From the NCBI GenBank assembly GCA_964604675.1, contig CAZSAT010000054.1, positions 1 to 45,746 on the forward strand: a stretch of 45,746 nucleotides of DNA, read 5' to 3'. The position numbers and the translations under genes are program-made. Below the pieces are notes generated by a model, which was not told where the DNA came from, made no database searches, and saw nothing but the letters and a program-made list of their open reading frames with translations. The stretch is from CAZSAT01 sp964604675 (GTDB lineage: Bacteria > Myxococcota_A > UBA796 > CAJQPC01). This document shows, piece after piece, positions 1 through 8,043 of this stretch (position 1 is its first letter; every line of letters begins with the position of its first letter).

Positions 1-953
1 GTGTTCATGGCCTGGAGCATGTCGATGGCTTCCTCGGACCGGATCTCGCCGAGGATCACGCGGTCGGGACGCATGCGGAGCGAGTTCTTCACCAGGTCGC
101 GCTGGTCGACCTCGCCCTTGCCCTCGAGGTTGGGCGGCCGGGTCTCGAGGCGGACCACGTGGGACTGCTGCAGCTGCAGCTCCGCGGAGTCCTCGATGGT
201 GACGATGCGCTCCTTGTCCGGAATGAAGCTGGACATCACGTTCAAGAGCGTGGTCTTCCCGGTGCCGGTGCCCCCCGAGATGAGCAGGTTGAGCTTGGAC
301 TGGACACAGCCCTTCAACACCTCCATCACGGGGCGCGGGCAGCTGCCGAAGGCCACCAGATCGTCGGCCGTGATCGGCACGGTGCCGAAGCGCCGGATCG
401 AGACGCACGCGCCATCGAGCGCGATGGGCGGGATGATGGCGTTGAAGCGGGAGCCATCGGCCAGCCGCGCGTCCACCATGGGCGTGGTCTCGTCGATGCG
501 CCGCCCGACGGCCGACACGATGCGGTCGATGATCTGGGCGAGGTGGCGCTCGTCGTGGAAGGTCATCGGGTGCCGCTGCAGCACGCCCTTCTTCTCGATG
601 TAGACCTGCTTGTAGCCGTTGATCAGGATGTCGGAGATCTCGGGGTCGCGCAGGAGCTGCTCGAGCGGTCCGAGGCCGAGGATGTCGTCGAGGATCTCGT
701 CAACGAGCCGCTCGCGCTCCATGCGGTTGAGCGGCAGCTGACGGATCTCCACCTGCTCGGTGAGGGTGTTGCGGAGCCGAGCCGCGAGCTGCTCACGGGG
801 GGTCTTGGTGACCTGGTCGAAGTCCAGCGACTCGATGAGCTCGTTGTGGAGCCCGCGCTTGATCCGCTCGAACTCCTTCTCGTCGGTCTTGCTGGTGCCG
901 GACTGGTAGCGGGACTGAGCGCCGCGCACCCGGTCGATCAAGCGTGAACTCAC
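1..953 (-). CDS. cpaF: CpaF/TadA-type secretion ATPase of the Tad pilus (3' end missing)
   Basis: Hexameric AAA-like ATPase that powers Flp pilus assembly from the cytoplasmic face of the inner membrane. I translated the minus strand from a GTG at 953, preceded by AGGAG that overlaps the end of cpaE; 317 codons are visible before the window ends. Residues 1-80 form the helical N-terminal part, then comes the family motif LGLGPLEQLL with a following DPEISDILING, the Walker A GGTGTGKTT (about residues 226-234), a glutamate-rich Walker B/Asp box region (TIEDSAELQL) and the start of the His box region (RPDRVILGEIR). Full-length relatives are around 440-480 residues, so the last third lies outside. 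It is the last visible gene of a pilin-cpaB-cpaC-cpaE-cpaF operon; tadB/tadC would be expected next. The family call is secure. Confidence 0.95.
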   Translation of the reverse strand, partial: MSSRLIDRVRGAQSRYQSGTSKTDEKEFERIKRGLHNELIESLDFDQVTKTPREQLAARLRNTLTEQVEIRQLPLNRMERERLVDEILDDILGLGPLEQLLRDPEISDILINGYKQVYIEKKGVLQRHPMTFHDERHLAQIIDRIVSAVGRRIDETTPMVDARLADGSRFNAIIPPIALDGACVSIRRFGTVPITADDLVAFGSCPRPVMEVLKGCVQSKLNLLISGGTGTGKTTLLNVMSSFIPDKERIVTIEDSAELQLQQSHVVRLETRPPNLEGKGEVDQRDLVKNSLRMRPDRVILGEIRSEEAIDMLQAMN

Positions 954-963
954 CCGTCGCTCC

Positions 964-2133
964 TCATGAGAACCACTTCATGATGCCGCCCTTCTGAGGA
1001 GCGTGCTCGACCACCTCGTCGTCGTCGGCGACGAGGTTGATGAGGTCGGCGATCTCCCTGGCGGCCTGGGAGCGGCTGTTGACCTCACGCACCAGCCGAC
1101 CGTCGTTCACCGCGGTGGACAGGGTCTTCTCGTCCAGGGCGACCGTGGACGCCACCCGGATGCCGAGGTTGGCTTCGATGTCCTTCACCCGGAGCACCGA
1201 CTTGCGGTCGTACTGGTTCACGATGAGTCGCACGCGGGCCCGGTCGATGCCCACCCGGTCCAGGAGCTGCAGGCGACGCCAGGCGTTCTTGACCGCCGGC
1301 ACATCGGGGGTGCAGACCAGGAACAGCAGATCGGCCGAGCTCATGGCGGTCAGGGTGGCCTCGTCGATGTGGCCGCCACAGTCCAGGAGCACGTACTGGT
1401 AGCTGCGCGAGCACACGGTCAACAGCCGCAGGATGGCGTCGCCGCGCAGGCCCGTGTGGTCGTCGAGCTCGCGCGGCTGGGCGAGCACGTGCACACCGGT
1501 GGGGTGCACCGCCACCGACCCCGACAGCATGCGCTCGTCGAGCCGATCCAGGCTCTGGAGCACCCGGCCCACGTCGCTCGGTGCCTGGAGGTCGAGGAAG
1601 GCCGCGACATCGCCCATCGAGAAGTCGAGATCCGCGACCAGGGTGCGGTAGACCGGCGACAGCTCGGCGGCGAGGTTGATGGCGATGGCCGTGGTGCCCA
1701 CGCCGCCCTTGCTGCCGCAGAAGGCGATCAGCTGACCGCGGTCCGGATCCTCCGCCGCGCCCAGGGTGGCATCGACCACCGCCTGGCGAAGCTGCGGCGC
1801 GTCTTCTGGGAGCACCACGAACTCGCGGTACCCCGCCCGCATCGCAGCCCGGATGAGCATGGGGTCGCTCCGGCTGCACATCGCGACCATCTGCACGGAC
1901 TCGAAGGTCTGGGCGAGGCGCGCGCCGGTCTCCACGGCCGCGTCGCCGTCGAGATCGAAGCCCACCACGACGACCGTGGGCCGCGTCCGACGCACCGCCT
2001 CCGGTGCCTCGTCGTACCGAATGGACGACGCGGGCAACAGCGCCTCGCTGCCGAGGTGCTCTCGGAGCTCGCGTAGACCTCGTTCGTCCAAGCCGACCAC
2101 CAGGATGGTGGCCACGCCGCCAGCGGTTGCCAT
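964..2133 (-). CDS. cpaE: CpaE/TadZ-like pilus localisation ATPase
   Basis: A 389-residue ParA/MinD-superfamily protein that in Tad systems places the pilus machine at the cell pole. Residues 8-125 resemble a receiver-like domain without an obvious phospho-acceptor pocket, and residues 134-360 form the MinD-like ATPase. The deviant Walker A at 140-148 reads GSKGGVGTT: the signature lysine K142 is kept, but the usual second lysine is Thr147, as is typical of the CpaE/TadZ branch and compatible with weak or no ATPase activity. The C-terminus ends in an amphipathic-looking stretch (GGIMKWFS) that could act like the MinD membrane tether; this is inference. The ATG at 2133 lies 5 bases after the cpaC stop and 10 bases separate its stop from the cpaF start, so the genes are co-transcribed. 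Confidence 0.92.
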   Translation of the reverse strand: MATAGGVATILVVGLDERGLRELREHLGSEALLPASSIRYDEAPEAVRRTRPTVVVVGFDLDGDAAVETGARLAQTFESVQMVAMCSRSDPMLIRAAMRAGYREFVVLPEDAPQLRQAVVDATLGAAEDPDRGQLIAFCGSKGGVGTTAIAINLAAELSPVYRTLVADLDFSMGDVAAFLDLQAPSDVGRVLQSLDRLDERMLSGSVAVHPTGVHVLAQPRELDDHTGLRGDAILRLLTVCSRSYQYVLLDCGGHIDEATLTAMSSADLLFLVCTPDVPAVKNAWRRLQLLDRVGIDRARVRLIVNQYDRKSVLRVKDIEANLGIRVASTVALDEKTLSTAVNDGRLVREVNSRSQAAREIADLINLVADDDEVVEHAPQKGGIMKWFS

Positions 2134-2138
2134 CGGCG

Positions 2139-3533
2139 CTACCTCTGCAGTCCGGCCGAGCCCGCCGGGCTGTAGTCCTGGGAGCCGGTGCGGTGGTCGC
2201 GACCGAGCAGGTAGAACTCGAAGTCGTTCGGGTTGTTGTCCTCCATCGAGCCGGGCAGGTCGGGCACCTCGCCAGGGGCCATCGGCCGGACCAGCTTCGG
2301 CGTGACGAAGATCATCAACTCGGTCTCCTCGCGGTCGTGGGAGACGTACCGGAAGAGCGCGCCGATGAGCGGCAGCTCGCCGAGCACCGGCACCGCCGCC
2401 TTGGCGTAGCGGGTGCTCTCGGAGAGCATGCCGGCCATGGCGAAGGTGTGCCCGTCCTGCACCCGGAGGTGGGACTCGGACTTGCGCGCCTTGAAGCCGG
2501 GGATCTCGATGCCGACGATCCGGGTTCCTGTGCTGCTGTCGACCTCGGAGACCTCGATGTACACGCGCACGTCGATGACCTCACCCGCGAGCACGGTGGG
2601 CACGAAGACCAGCTTGACCCCGTACTCCTTGAAGTCGATCGTGATCTGGCCCGCGTTCTGCGCGACGGGGATGGGGATCTCGCCACCGGCCAGGAACTCG
2701 GCCTGCTGACCGGAGAGGGCCACCAGCGTGGGTTCCGCCAGGACCTTCGTGATCGAGTTCTGCTCCAGCACCGACATGGTGAAGGCGAGATCGATCGGGT
2801 CGCCGACCACGCCGAGCATGTTGAAGGTTCCGCTGGACGACGCCGACGGCGCCACGCCCCCGTAGATGTAGTTGGACAGCTGCTGCCGGGCCACCACCCC
2901 GGCCGTGCCGGAGTTGGGGCCGACCACGCCGAAGCCGAGGTCCCCGTCGCCCCAGAGGGCGTTCAGGCCCATCTCGCGCAAGGCCGAGCGGCTCACCTCG
3001 GCGAAGGTGACCTGAAGCTGCACCTGAGCATCGCCTCGCACGGACATCAGGTTGACGAACTCGGGGTCGTACACCCGCGCCACCATGGCGATGCGCTCGA
3101 GGGTCTCGAGGTCGGCCACCGATCCATCGACGACGAGCCGATCCTTCATCGCGTAGACGCGGGGTGGGAGGCCGTCGTCCACGATGTCGGCCACGCGGCG
3201 CAGCAGGTCGCTCAGATCCTGGTGGATCGCGATCTGGTAGACGACGGGGTCGTTGGGCTTGTCGGCGTACCAGATCCAGAGGTCGGTCACCCCGACCTCC
3301 AGGCCACGCAGCTGGAACTGGCGCTCCGTGAGCGCCTTGACCTCGGCCACGTCGGGATCGGAGATCAGGATCCGGTTGTAGGTGCGCCCCACGTCCTCGA
3401 TGTGGGACTGGCCTCGTTCGACGTCCAGCCACTGCCGCCGCGTCACGTCCTGGGCATCGGCCGGCACCGCCACCAGCAGCGCCGCGACCACCGCGAGCGC
3501 GGCCACGAAGTTCGTCCACCACCACCGCATCAT
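2139..3533 (-). CDS. cpaC: CpaC/RcpA-type secretin of the Tad pilus
   Basis: Outer-membrane secretin channel through which the Flp pilus leaves the cell. I chose the ATG at 3533 (464 residues) over an upstream in-frame ATG at 3584, because GGAG lies 5 bases before it and it starts a clean Sec signal peptide (MMRWWW..., cleavage likely after PADA), whereas the longer start would overlap cpaB. The N-terminal part carries the pilus/BON-like domain (RILISDPDVAEVKALTERQ) found in CpaC. The C-terminal half has the secretin core: VLEQNSITKVLAEPTLVAL, the GGEIPIPV element and the terminal PVLGELPLIGALFR motif. It lies 16 bases after cpaB and just before cpaE. No lipobox is present, so targeting may need a separate pilotin that is not seen here. 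Confidence 0.93.
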   Translation of the reverse strand: MMRWWWTNFVAALAVVAALLVAVPADAQDVTRRQWLDVERGQSHIEDVGRTYNRILISDPDVAEVKALTERQFQLRGLEVGVTDLWIWYADKPNDPVVYQIAIHQDLSDLLRRVADIVDDGLPPRVYAMKDRLVVDGSVADLETLERIAMVARVYDPEFVNLMSVRGDAQVQLQVTFAEVSRSALREMGLNALWGDGDLGFGVVGPNSGTAGVVARQQLSNYIYGGVAPSASSSGTFNMLGVVGDPIDLAFTMSVLEQNSITKVLAEPTLVALSGQQAEFLAGGEIPIPVAQNAGQITIDFKEYGVKLVFVPTVLAGEVIDVRVYIEVSEVDSSTGTRIVGIEIPGFKARKSESHLRVQDGHTFAMAGMLSESTRYAKAAVPVLGELPLIGALFRYVSHDREETELMIFVTPKLVRPMAPGEVPDLPGSMEDNNPNDFEFYLLGRDHRTGSQDYSPAGSAGLQR

Positions 3534-3549
3534 CCGCTCCAAACGCGCG

Positions 3550-4482
3550 CTAGCGCCGCTTCTTGTCTTCCTTGGCCACGCCATCCTGGAAGGTGACGCC
3601 CACGCGGTCGGAACCGCTGATCACCTCGGCCTTGGGCCCACTCTCGACGAGCGGCGCGCTGGACGCCACCACGGGCGCCTCTTCCGGCTCGCCCGGCGAC
3701 AGACCCAACAGCGCCGTGGCCGTGGCGCCGTTGGTCTCTTCCTTGGTGATGTCGATGTCGGCGCGCAACACCAGGTGGATGTCGCCCTTCGCCGTGGCGA
3801 GCGCGAGCTCCTCGGCTTCCTCGAGCGTGAGCTCGATGGTGACCATCGGCTTGGAGCGTCGCGTGCTCTTCTTCTTCTTCTTCTCCTCGGTGGCGGCGTT
3901 GCTGCCCTCGAGGGAGTCGCCCACGGCGAGCACCTTGATGCCCTGCAGGAGCACCTTGGATCGCACCTGCCGATCGACCTCGCTGTCGCCCGGCTTGATG
4001 GTCACGATGATGTCGACGTAGTTGCCGGGCCGAACGAAGCCGCCCACCGCCTCGTCGTTGGCGGTCTGCACCGCCATGGCGCGCATGCCCGGCGTGATGA
4101 CCGCGTTGAGGCCCACACCGGCGTCCCGACGCGCCAGCCGCTCCGTGCGCACGATCTCGTTGACCAGCACGCGCTCGCGCGGCGTGCGGCCGATGACCAG
4201 GTCCGCCGAGGGGAAGGTGAGGTCTTCGCCGAGCGGCACCATCTCGGGGGGCAGGAGCCGCGGCGCGATGTCGTCTTCGGTGATGGGCACGCCCATGTGC
4301 AGGGTCCGCTTGGCCACCACCACGGCCACGGTCTCCTTGGGAGCACGCGCCTCCTGCAGCTCCTGGTCGTAGCGACGGATCAGCTGGAAGACCACAGCAG
4401 CCGCCATCGCAGCCGCCACCATCGACACTCCCAGGAACAGGTAGGCCTTGGCGCGCCCACCCGTCTGTGCTCTCGGCTGCAT
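3550..4482 (-). CDS. cpaB: CpaB/RcpC-type Flp pilus assembly protein
   Basis: A 310-residue periplasmic protein with one N-terminal membrane segment (about residues 12-35), followed by an SAF domain (about 45-115, with the family pattern of a long beta segment ending in ERVLVNEIV) and the RcpC-type region with VRPGNYVDIIVTI. In Tad systems it works with the secretin CpaC at the outer membrane. Positions 3880-3900 encode a run of five lysines next to Ser/Thr/Arg, an internal basic insertion unusual in this family and placed in a loop between conserved strands. The ATG at 4482 has AGGAG about 11 bases upstream. The gene is separated from the upstream pilin by 99 bases that hold a strong hairpin, consistent with lower expression than the pilin. 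Confidence 0.9.
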   Translation of the reverse strand: MQPRAQTGGRAKAYLFLGVSMVAAAMAAAVVFQLIRRYDQELQEARAPKETVAVVVAKRTLHMGVPITEDDIAPRLLPPEMVPLGEDLTFPSADLVIGRTPRERVLVNEIVRTERLARRDAGVGLNAVITPGMRAMAVQTANDEAVGGFVRPGNYVDIIVTIKPGDSEVDRQVRSKVLLQGIKVLAVGDSLEGSNAATEEKKKKKSTRRSKPMVTIELTLEEAEELALATAKGDIHLVLRADIDITKEETNGATATALLGLSPGEPEEAPVVASSAPLVESGPKAEVISGSDRVGVTFQDGVAKEDKKRR

Positions 4483-4534
4483 CGACCCTCTCTCCTGGCG
4501 CCCAGTATCTCATGCGCGCCCTCCAGACGCACGA

Positions 4535-4565
4535 GAGGGGTGCCCGGCAGCGCCGAGCACCCCTC
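4535..4565 (-). terminator. Strong hairpin between flp pilin and cpaB
   Basis: Arms GAGGGGTGC (4535-4543) and GCACCCCTC (4557-4565) are perfectly complementary. The stem can extend inward by CGGC/GCCG with one mismatch, leaving a three-base loop. It lies 17 bases after the pilin stop on the minus strand and before cpaB. No U-run follows, so it may act as a partial terminator or mRNA 3'-end stabiliser that lets the pilin be made in excess over the assembly proteins. Confidence 0.6.
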
Positions 4566-4581
4566 GCAGAAGCTGTGCTCG

Positions 4582-4755
4582 CTAGAGGCTGCTGGCTGCG
4601 CTCGAGACCTCGTCCGCAACACCCGAGAACAGGGTGTCGAGGCCACCGCCGAGGGCGCCGAGGGCCGCGATGATGGCGACGGCGACGAGACCGGCGATCA
4701 GGCCGTACTCGATTGCGGTGGCGCCAGACTCGTCTTGAAGGAAGGCACGGATCAT
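4582..4755 (-). CDS. flp: Flp-type pilin 1
   Basis: A 57-residue Flp/Fap pilin precursor, the structural subunit of the Tad pilus. The short leader ends in ...QDESG, followed by ATAIEYGLIAG: the Gly|x5-type processing site with the conserved Glu-Tyr pair at +5/+6 cut by the TadV/CpaA prepilin peptidase. A 20-residue hydrophobic helix and a short Ser/Ala-rich tail follow. The ATG at 4755 has AGGAG eight bases upstream. No prepilin peptidase gene is seen in the window, so it must be encoded elsewhere. A second, different pilin lies immediately upstream. Confidence 0.93.
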   Translation of the reverse strand: MIRAFLQDESGATAIEYGLIAGLVAVAIIAALGALGGGLDTLFSGVADEVSSAASSL

Positions 4756-4916
4756 GGAGGGACTCCTGAGGGAATTGTTCCACCCTGTACCGGGTGGAGC
4801 CCGGGGGTGCGGCGGAACGCTACCTAGGGTCGAAACAGAGATCAACCCTCGCCCGGAAGAAAGGACGGGATTGATCGCTCGAGTGCCCGCTTCGGATCGC
4901 CCGCGGGAGACCTGAG

Positions 4917-5087
4917 CTAGAACGCGTCGTTGGCGTCCTGCACGCTGTCTGACGCGGCAAACAGCACGGAGTCGAGGTTCGTGCCGATGCTCTTGACTCC
5001 CGTCACGATGGCGAGCGCGAGAATCACCGCGATGAGCGCGTACTCGATGGCTGTGGCCCCGCGCCGGCTGGAAGCTCTGTTCGTCAT
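4917..5087 (-). CDS. flp: Flp-type pilin 2
   Basis: A 56-residue second Flp pilin: basic leader ending RRG, processing site, then ATAIEYALIAVILALAIV and a short polar tail ending DANDAF. I prefer the ATG at 5087, with AAGGTGG upstream, over an in-frame GTG at 5099. The leader is more basic and the tail more acidic than in pilin 1, so the two are not a recent duplicate; one may be the major subunit and the other a minor or conditionally used one. The 161 bases between the pilins contain only a weak imperfect inverted repeat near 4841-4876 and probably include the promoter of pilin 1. Confidence 0.92.
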   Translation of the reverse strand: MTNRASSRRGATAIEYALIAVILALAIVTGVKSIGTNLDSVLFAASDSVQDANDAF

Positions 5088-5135
5088 GACCCAATCCACC
5101 TTGACCCTTCGGACCCAGGGTCGCGCGACGTTACC

Positions 5136-6278
5136 TCAGGTTTCCCCGTTCGCAAGCTGTTTTTCAGGCAGGATCGACACACCGTCAGGCGACCCGACGA
5201 GGGCGATCCGGCCCGCCAACACCGCCCGGAGCTCCTGCCCCCAGCGATCGGCACGCCAGCCCAGGGACGTGGGGGGCGGCTCACCCTGCAGGAGCGCGTC
5301 CAGGACGTCCGGCGGCAGCATCAGGCGCGGGCTCACCCCGTCCCGGTGCGCCACCGCCTCGGCCCAGGCCCGCAGAAGCGCCTCCCGCCCCCGAAGCCGC
5401 GGATCCGCCCGCGGCACGGGCGGCGGCCGCTGCGCTTCGGGCACCGCCCGGGCCTCGGCCACCACCTGCAGGAGCGTCGCGCCGTGGTTCTTCAACACCC
5501 CCTTCGGGAAGCGACGGTTCGACGCCAGCTCCTCGACGGTCGACGGGGCCCGTCGCGCCACATCCAGGATCACCCCGTCACCCAGCACCTGGTGCAGCGG
5601 CTTGTTGCTCTCCCGCGACACGCGCTCCCGCCACCCGAACAAGCGGAGCAGGATCTCGCGACCGAGAGCGTCGAGCACGCGCGCCGCCGCGAAGCCCCGG
5701 AGGCGATCCGACGGCACGTCCGGCGCAAGCGCACGCGCCAGGCGCTCTTCGCTCGCGGGACCGGCCAGGGACCGCAGCTCGCCGAGGCGATCGCTCAAGC
5801 GGTCTGCGAGCGCGTGGAGGTCGCGCACATCGCCTGCGGCGTAGGCCATCTGCGCCTGGGACAGCGGCCGGCGGCTCCAGTCGGACAGACCCGCCCCCGG
5901 GACGGGCGCGCGCCCGAGCAGCTCGCGGCTGAGCGCGTCCAGCGAGAGTGGGTAGTCCAGGCCCGCGAGCCCCGCCATCACCTGCACGTCCAGCACCCGG
6001 ACCTGCTCGAGGCCGCAGCGACGCCGCAACAGGCGCACGTCCTGGGCGGCCGCGTGGAAGAGGAGCGTGCGGCCTCGGAGCGCGGCGCCGATCGCACCCA
6101 GGTCGTCGAACGCCAGCGGATCGATCAGGTGGACCTCGCCACCCTCTCCGCGCAGCTGGATCAGCAGGAGACGCGGCACGCGCCGGAACTCGGGGTGGAA
6201 CTCGGTGTCCACGGCCACGGTGCCGACCAGGCCATCGAGTGCGGAGGCCAGGGCCTCGGGAGCGTTCAGGAGGGTCAC
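5136..6278 (-). CDS. rnd: Ribonuclease D
   Basis: A 380-residue 3'-5' exoribonuclease that trims tRNA and other small RNA precursors. The GTG at 6278 is chosen because the DEDD exonuclease domain starts directly after it and GAGGG precedes it. Motif Exo I is VDTEFHPE, Exo II lies around FHAAAQDVRLL, and Exo III is the QMAYAAGDVRDL Tyr/Asp pair. Residues from about 200 on contain the HRDC region (LFGWRERVSRESNKPL, then RRFPKGVLKNHG). The length matches E. coli RNase D (375). It follows the unknown gene 6298-6993 by 19 bases and probably shares its transcript. A housekeeping function; no oddity seen apart from GTG initiation. Confidence 0.93.
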   Translation of the reverse strand: MTLLNAPEALASALDGLVGTVAVDTEFHPEFRRVPRLLLIQLRGEGGEVHLIDPLAFDDLGAIGAALRGRTLLFHAAAQDVRLLRRRCGLEQVRVLDVQVMAGLAGLDYPLSLDALSRELLGRAPVPGAGLSDWSRRPLSQAQMAYAAGDVRDLHALADRLSDRLGELRSLAGPASEERLARALAPDVPSDRLRGFAAARVLDALGREILLRLFGWRERVSRESNKPLHQVLGDGVILDVARRAPSTVEELASNRRFPKGVLKNHGATLLQVVAEARAVPEAQRPPPVPRADPRLRGREALLRAWAEAVAHRDGVSPRLMLPPDVLDALLQGEPPPTSLGWRADRWGQELRAVLAGRIALVGSPDGVSILPEKQLANGET

Positions 6279-6297
6279 AGCCCTCGGGTTAGCACGT

Positions 6298-6993
6298 CTA
6301 CCAGGACCAGTCGGCGCGCCAGCCACCCTCACCCAGCGGACCGACCCACTTCCGGGTGCGCTCGCACCCCTGCTCACCGCAAGTGTCCACCCGCAGCACG
6401 CGGTAGCGCTGCCTCCGCTCGAACGCTGCCCGACGCCAATCCGCCATGTGGATCGGCTCGATGAGCTGGTCGAGGCTCTCCTCGTCCAAGGCGGGCGTGC
6501 CATGGCCGAGCACCGGGTGCGCCGCGCCCTCGAGCTGGCCCGCGAGCACGGCGCGCAGCGGACGCTGATCGCGGGCGAGCACGATCGCGTGGCCTTCCGG
6601 CGTGAGGATCAAGGCAAAGCGGGCGCCGAGTTCCACCGGGAGGGCGTGGTCCGGGCACGCCAGCAGGCTCGCAGGCACATGGCGCTCGACCTCGCGCGGT
6701 GTGACGTCGTGGCGCACCACCAGCGCTTCGACCGGTGCGTGCAGCCCGTAGAGCGCTTCGGCGGGCCCGAGCCAGCCGCCACCATCGAGGGGCCAGCAGC
6801 CAATCGGTGCAGGAAGCGGGGACAGCACCGCCAGCGTGCCACCCGCCGCGAAGGGCTGGAGGGCTCCGAGCAGAGCCGGAAGATCCGCGGGCGCGAGGAA
6901 CAACGACCGGCAGTCCCGACCCTCGTCGTGGGCGGAAAACACCAACGGGCGCACCCCTGGCGTACGGTCTACGTCGTCCTCGTCCCAGTCCAT
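6298..6993 (-). CDS. Hypothetical protein upstream of rnd
   Basis: A 231-residue protein I do not recognise. It has no signal peptide or membrane segment, a balanced soluble composition and a start (ATG 6993) followed by a very acidic stretch (MDWDEDDVDRTPGVR). The C-terminal part has a Cys pair (TCGEQGCERTRKW) that may be a small metal or disulfide site. It is co-directional with rnd and 63 bases from the divergent lipoprotein gene at 7057, which supports it being a real gene. The ribosome site is weak (GGGCAGGC), so the start is uncertain; the frame stays open far upstream, but there it overlaps the divergent genes. Confidence 0.6.
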   Translation of the reverse strand: MDWDEDDVDRTPGVRPLVFSAHDEGRDCRSLFLAPADLPALLGALQPFAAGGTLAVLSPLPAPIGCWPLDGGGWLGPAEALYGLHAPVEALVVRHDVTPREVERHVPASLLACPDHALPVELGARFALILTPEGHAIVLARDQRPLRAVLAGQLEGAAHPVLGHGTPALDEESLDQLIEPIHMADWRRAAFERRQRYRVLRVDTCGEQGCERTRKWVGPLGEGGWRADWSW

Positions 6994-7056
6994 TGCCTGC
7001 CCGTTCTGGGGCGCAACATACACAGGCGCACCGGGGGTGGATAGCGGTTTCGTCCC

Positions 7057-8043
7057 ATGCTCAGCTTCCTCCTCGCGATCGCCTGCTCGACCTCCGCACC
7101 AACCCAGGTCCCCCGGTCCGTCACCGAACTCGGCCCGAGCGACGGAGTGGCTGCTGCGGACTTCGATGGGGACGGCAACGACGACCCGGTGCTCTTGCTC
7201 GCGGGCACCGCCACCTGGCTCGATCACAGCGTCGAGCTCGGTGGCCAGCTCCAGGCGAGCGCCCGCATGATCGCCGGCGACCGCGAGGTGTTGTGGGTCG
7301 CCACCGGGGCCGGGCGCGTGGCTCGCGAGGCGAGCCAGCGGGTGTGGCGACTGGACCACCAGGGGGCGGAGCTCGTCTGGGAACGCCGAACCGGGCGCAG
7401 CCAGGTCCCGCAGCTGCGGGTCCTGGGCAGCAAGCTGTGGATGGCCGCGTTCCAGGACCGCTCGAAGGTGCAGGGAGGCTGGCTCACCGCCGACGGCACG
7501 TACACCCCCGAGCTCGTGGAGGGCCTCGCCACCGTGCAGGTCCCGCTGTCGGACACCGAGGTGCTGGTCGGGCGCATCTACGGCGACAAGCCGAAGTCCG
7601 ACGGCGACCTGCGCCTGATGACCAAGTCGTCCAAGCCCCGGGTCCTGCCCACCCGCCGCGGCTTGCAGAGCCTGGCGCTGGCCGACCTGAACGCCGACGG
7701 CCACCCCGAGCTGTTGGTGGGCGACGGCTGGCACTACGCCTACGGCGAGCACGCCGTCGCCCGGGTCCGCATGCTGGTCGGGCCGGACTGGCAGGAGGGC
7801 CGCACCCTGGCCGGCTTCGACGACGACTACAGCGTGCGCGCCATCGACCTGGTCGGGGAGCGCATCCTGGCGGTGGGCACCCGCCAGATCCACCTGCTCG
7901 AGCGCGACCCGCTGGGCTGGAGCGACACCGTGGTCAGCACCGTGGACGAGAGCGGCTGGGCGGTGCCCCTCTGGAGCGACGGCGCCTGGAGTGTCCTGGT
8001 CAGCGGCACCCCTACCCGACTCGTGCCGCTGCCCGGAGCCTGA
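7057..8043 (+). CDS. FG-GAP/VCBS-repeat lipoprotein
   Basis: A 328-residue predicted surface or periplasmic lipoprotein. The signal is extremely short (MLSFLLAIAC, lipobox Cys at residue 10, no basic residue). The mature part contains calcium-binding type FG-GAP/VCBS units, visible as AAADFDGDGNDDPVLLL near the start and LALADLNADGHPELLVGDG near the middle, interleaved with beta-rich segments; this suggests a beta-propeller. Its TGA overlaps the ATG of the membrane glycosyltransferase by one base (TGATG), and the phosphatase-like gene follows at once, so the three are translationally linked. The propeller may bind a glycan or a partner protein of the cassette; that is inference. Confidence 0.8.
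   Translation: MLSFLLAIACSTSAPTQVPRSVTELGPSDGVAAADFDGDGNDDPVLLLAGTATWLDHSVELGGQLQASARMIAGDREVLWVATGAGRVAREASQRVWRLDHQGAELVWERRTGRSQVPQLRVLGSKLWMAAFQDRSKVQGGWLTADGTYTPELVEGLATVQVPLSDTEVLVGRIYGDKPKSDGDLRLMTKSSKPRVLPTRRGLQSLALADLNADGHPELLVGDGWHYAYGEHAVARVRMLVGPDWQEGRTLAGFDDDYSVRAIDLVGERILAVGTRQIHLLERDPLGWSDTVVSTVDESGWAVPLWSDGAWSVLVSGTPTRLVPLPGA

Noticed and set aside
3875..3895. TTC triplet run as a microsatellite of interest
   Set aside because: It is the coding sequence for five lysines in cpaB and is too short to be a regulatory repeat.
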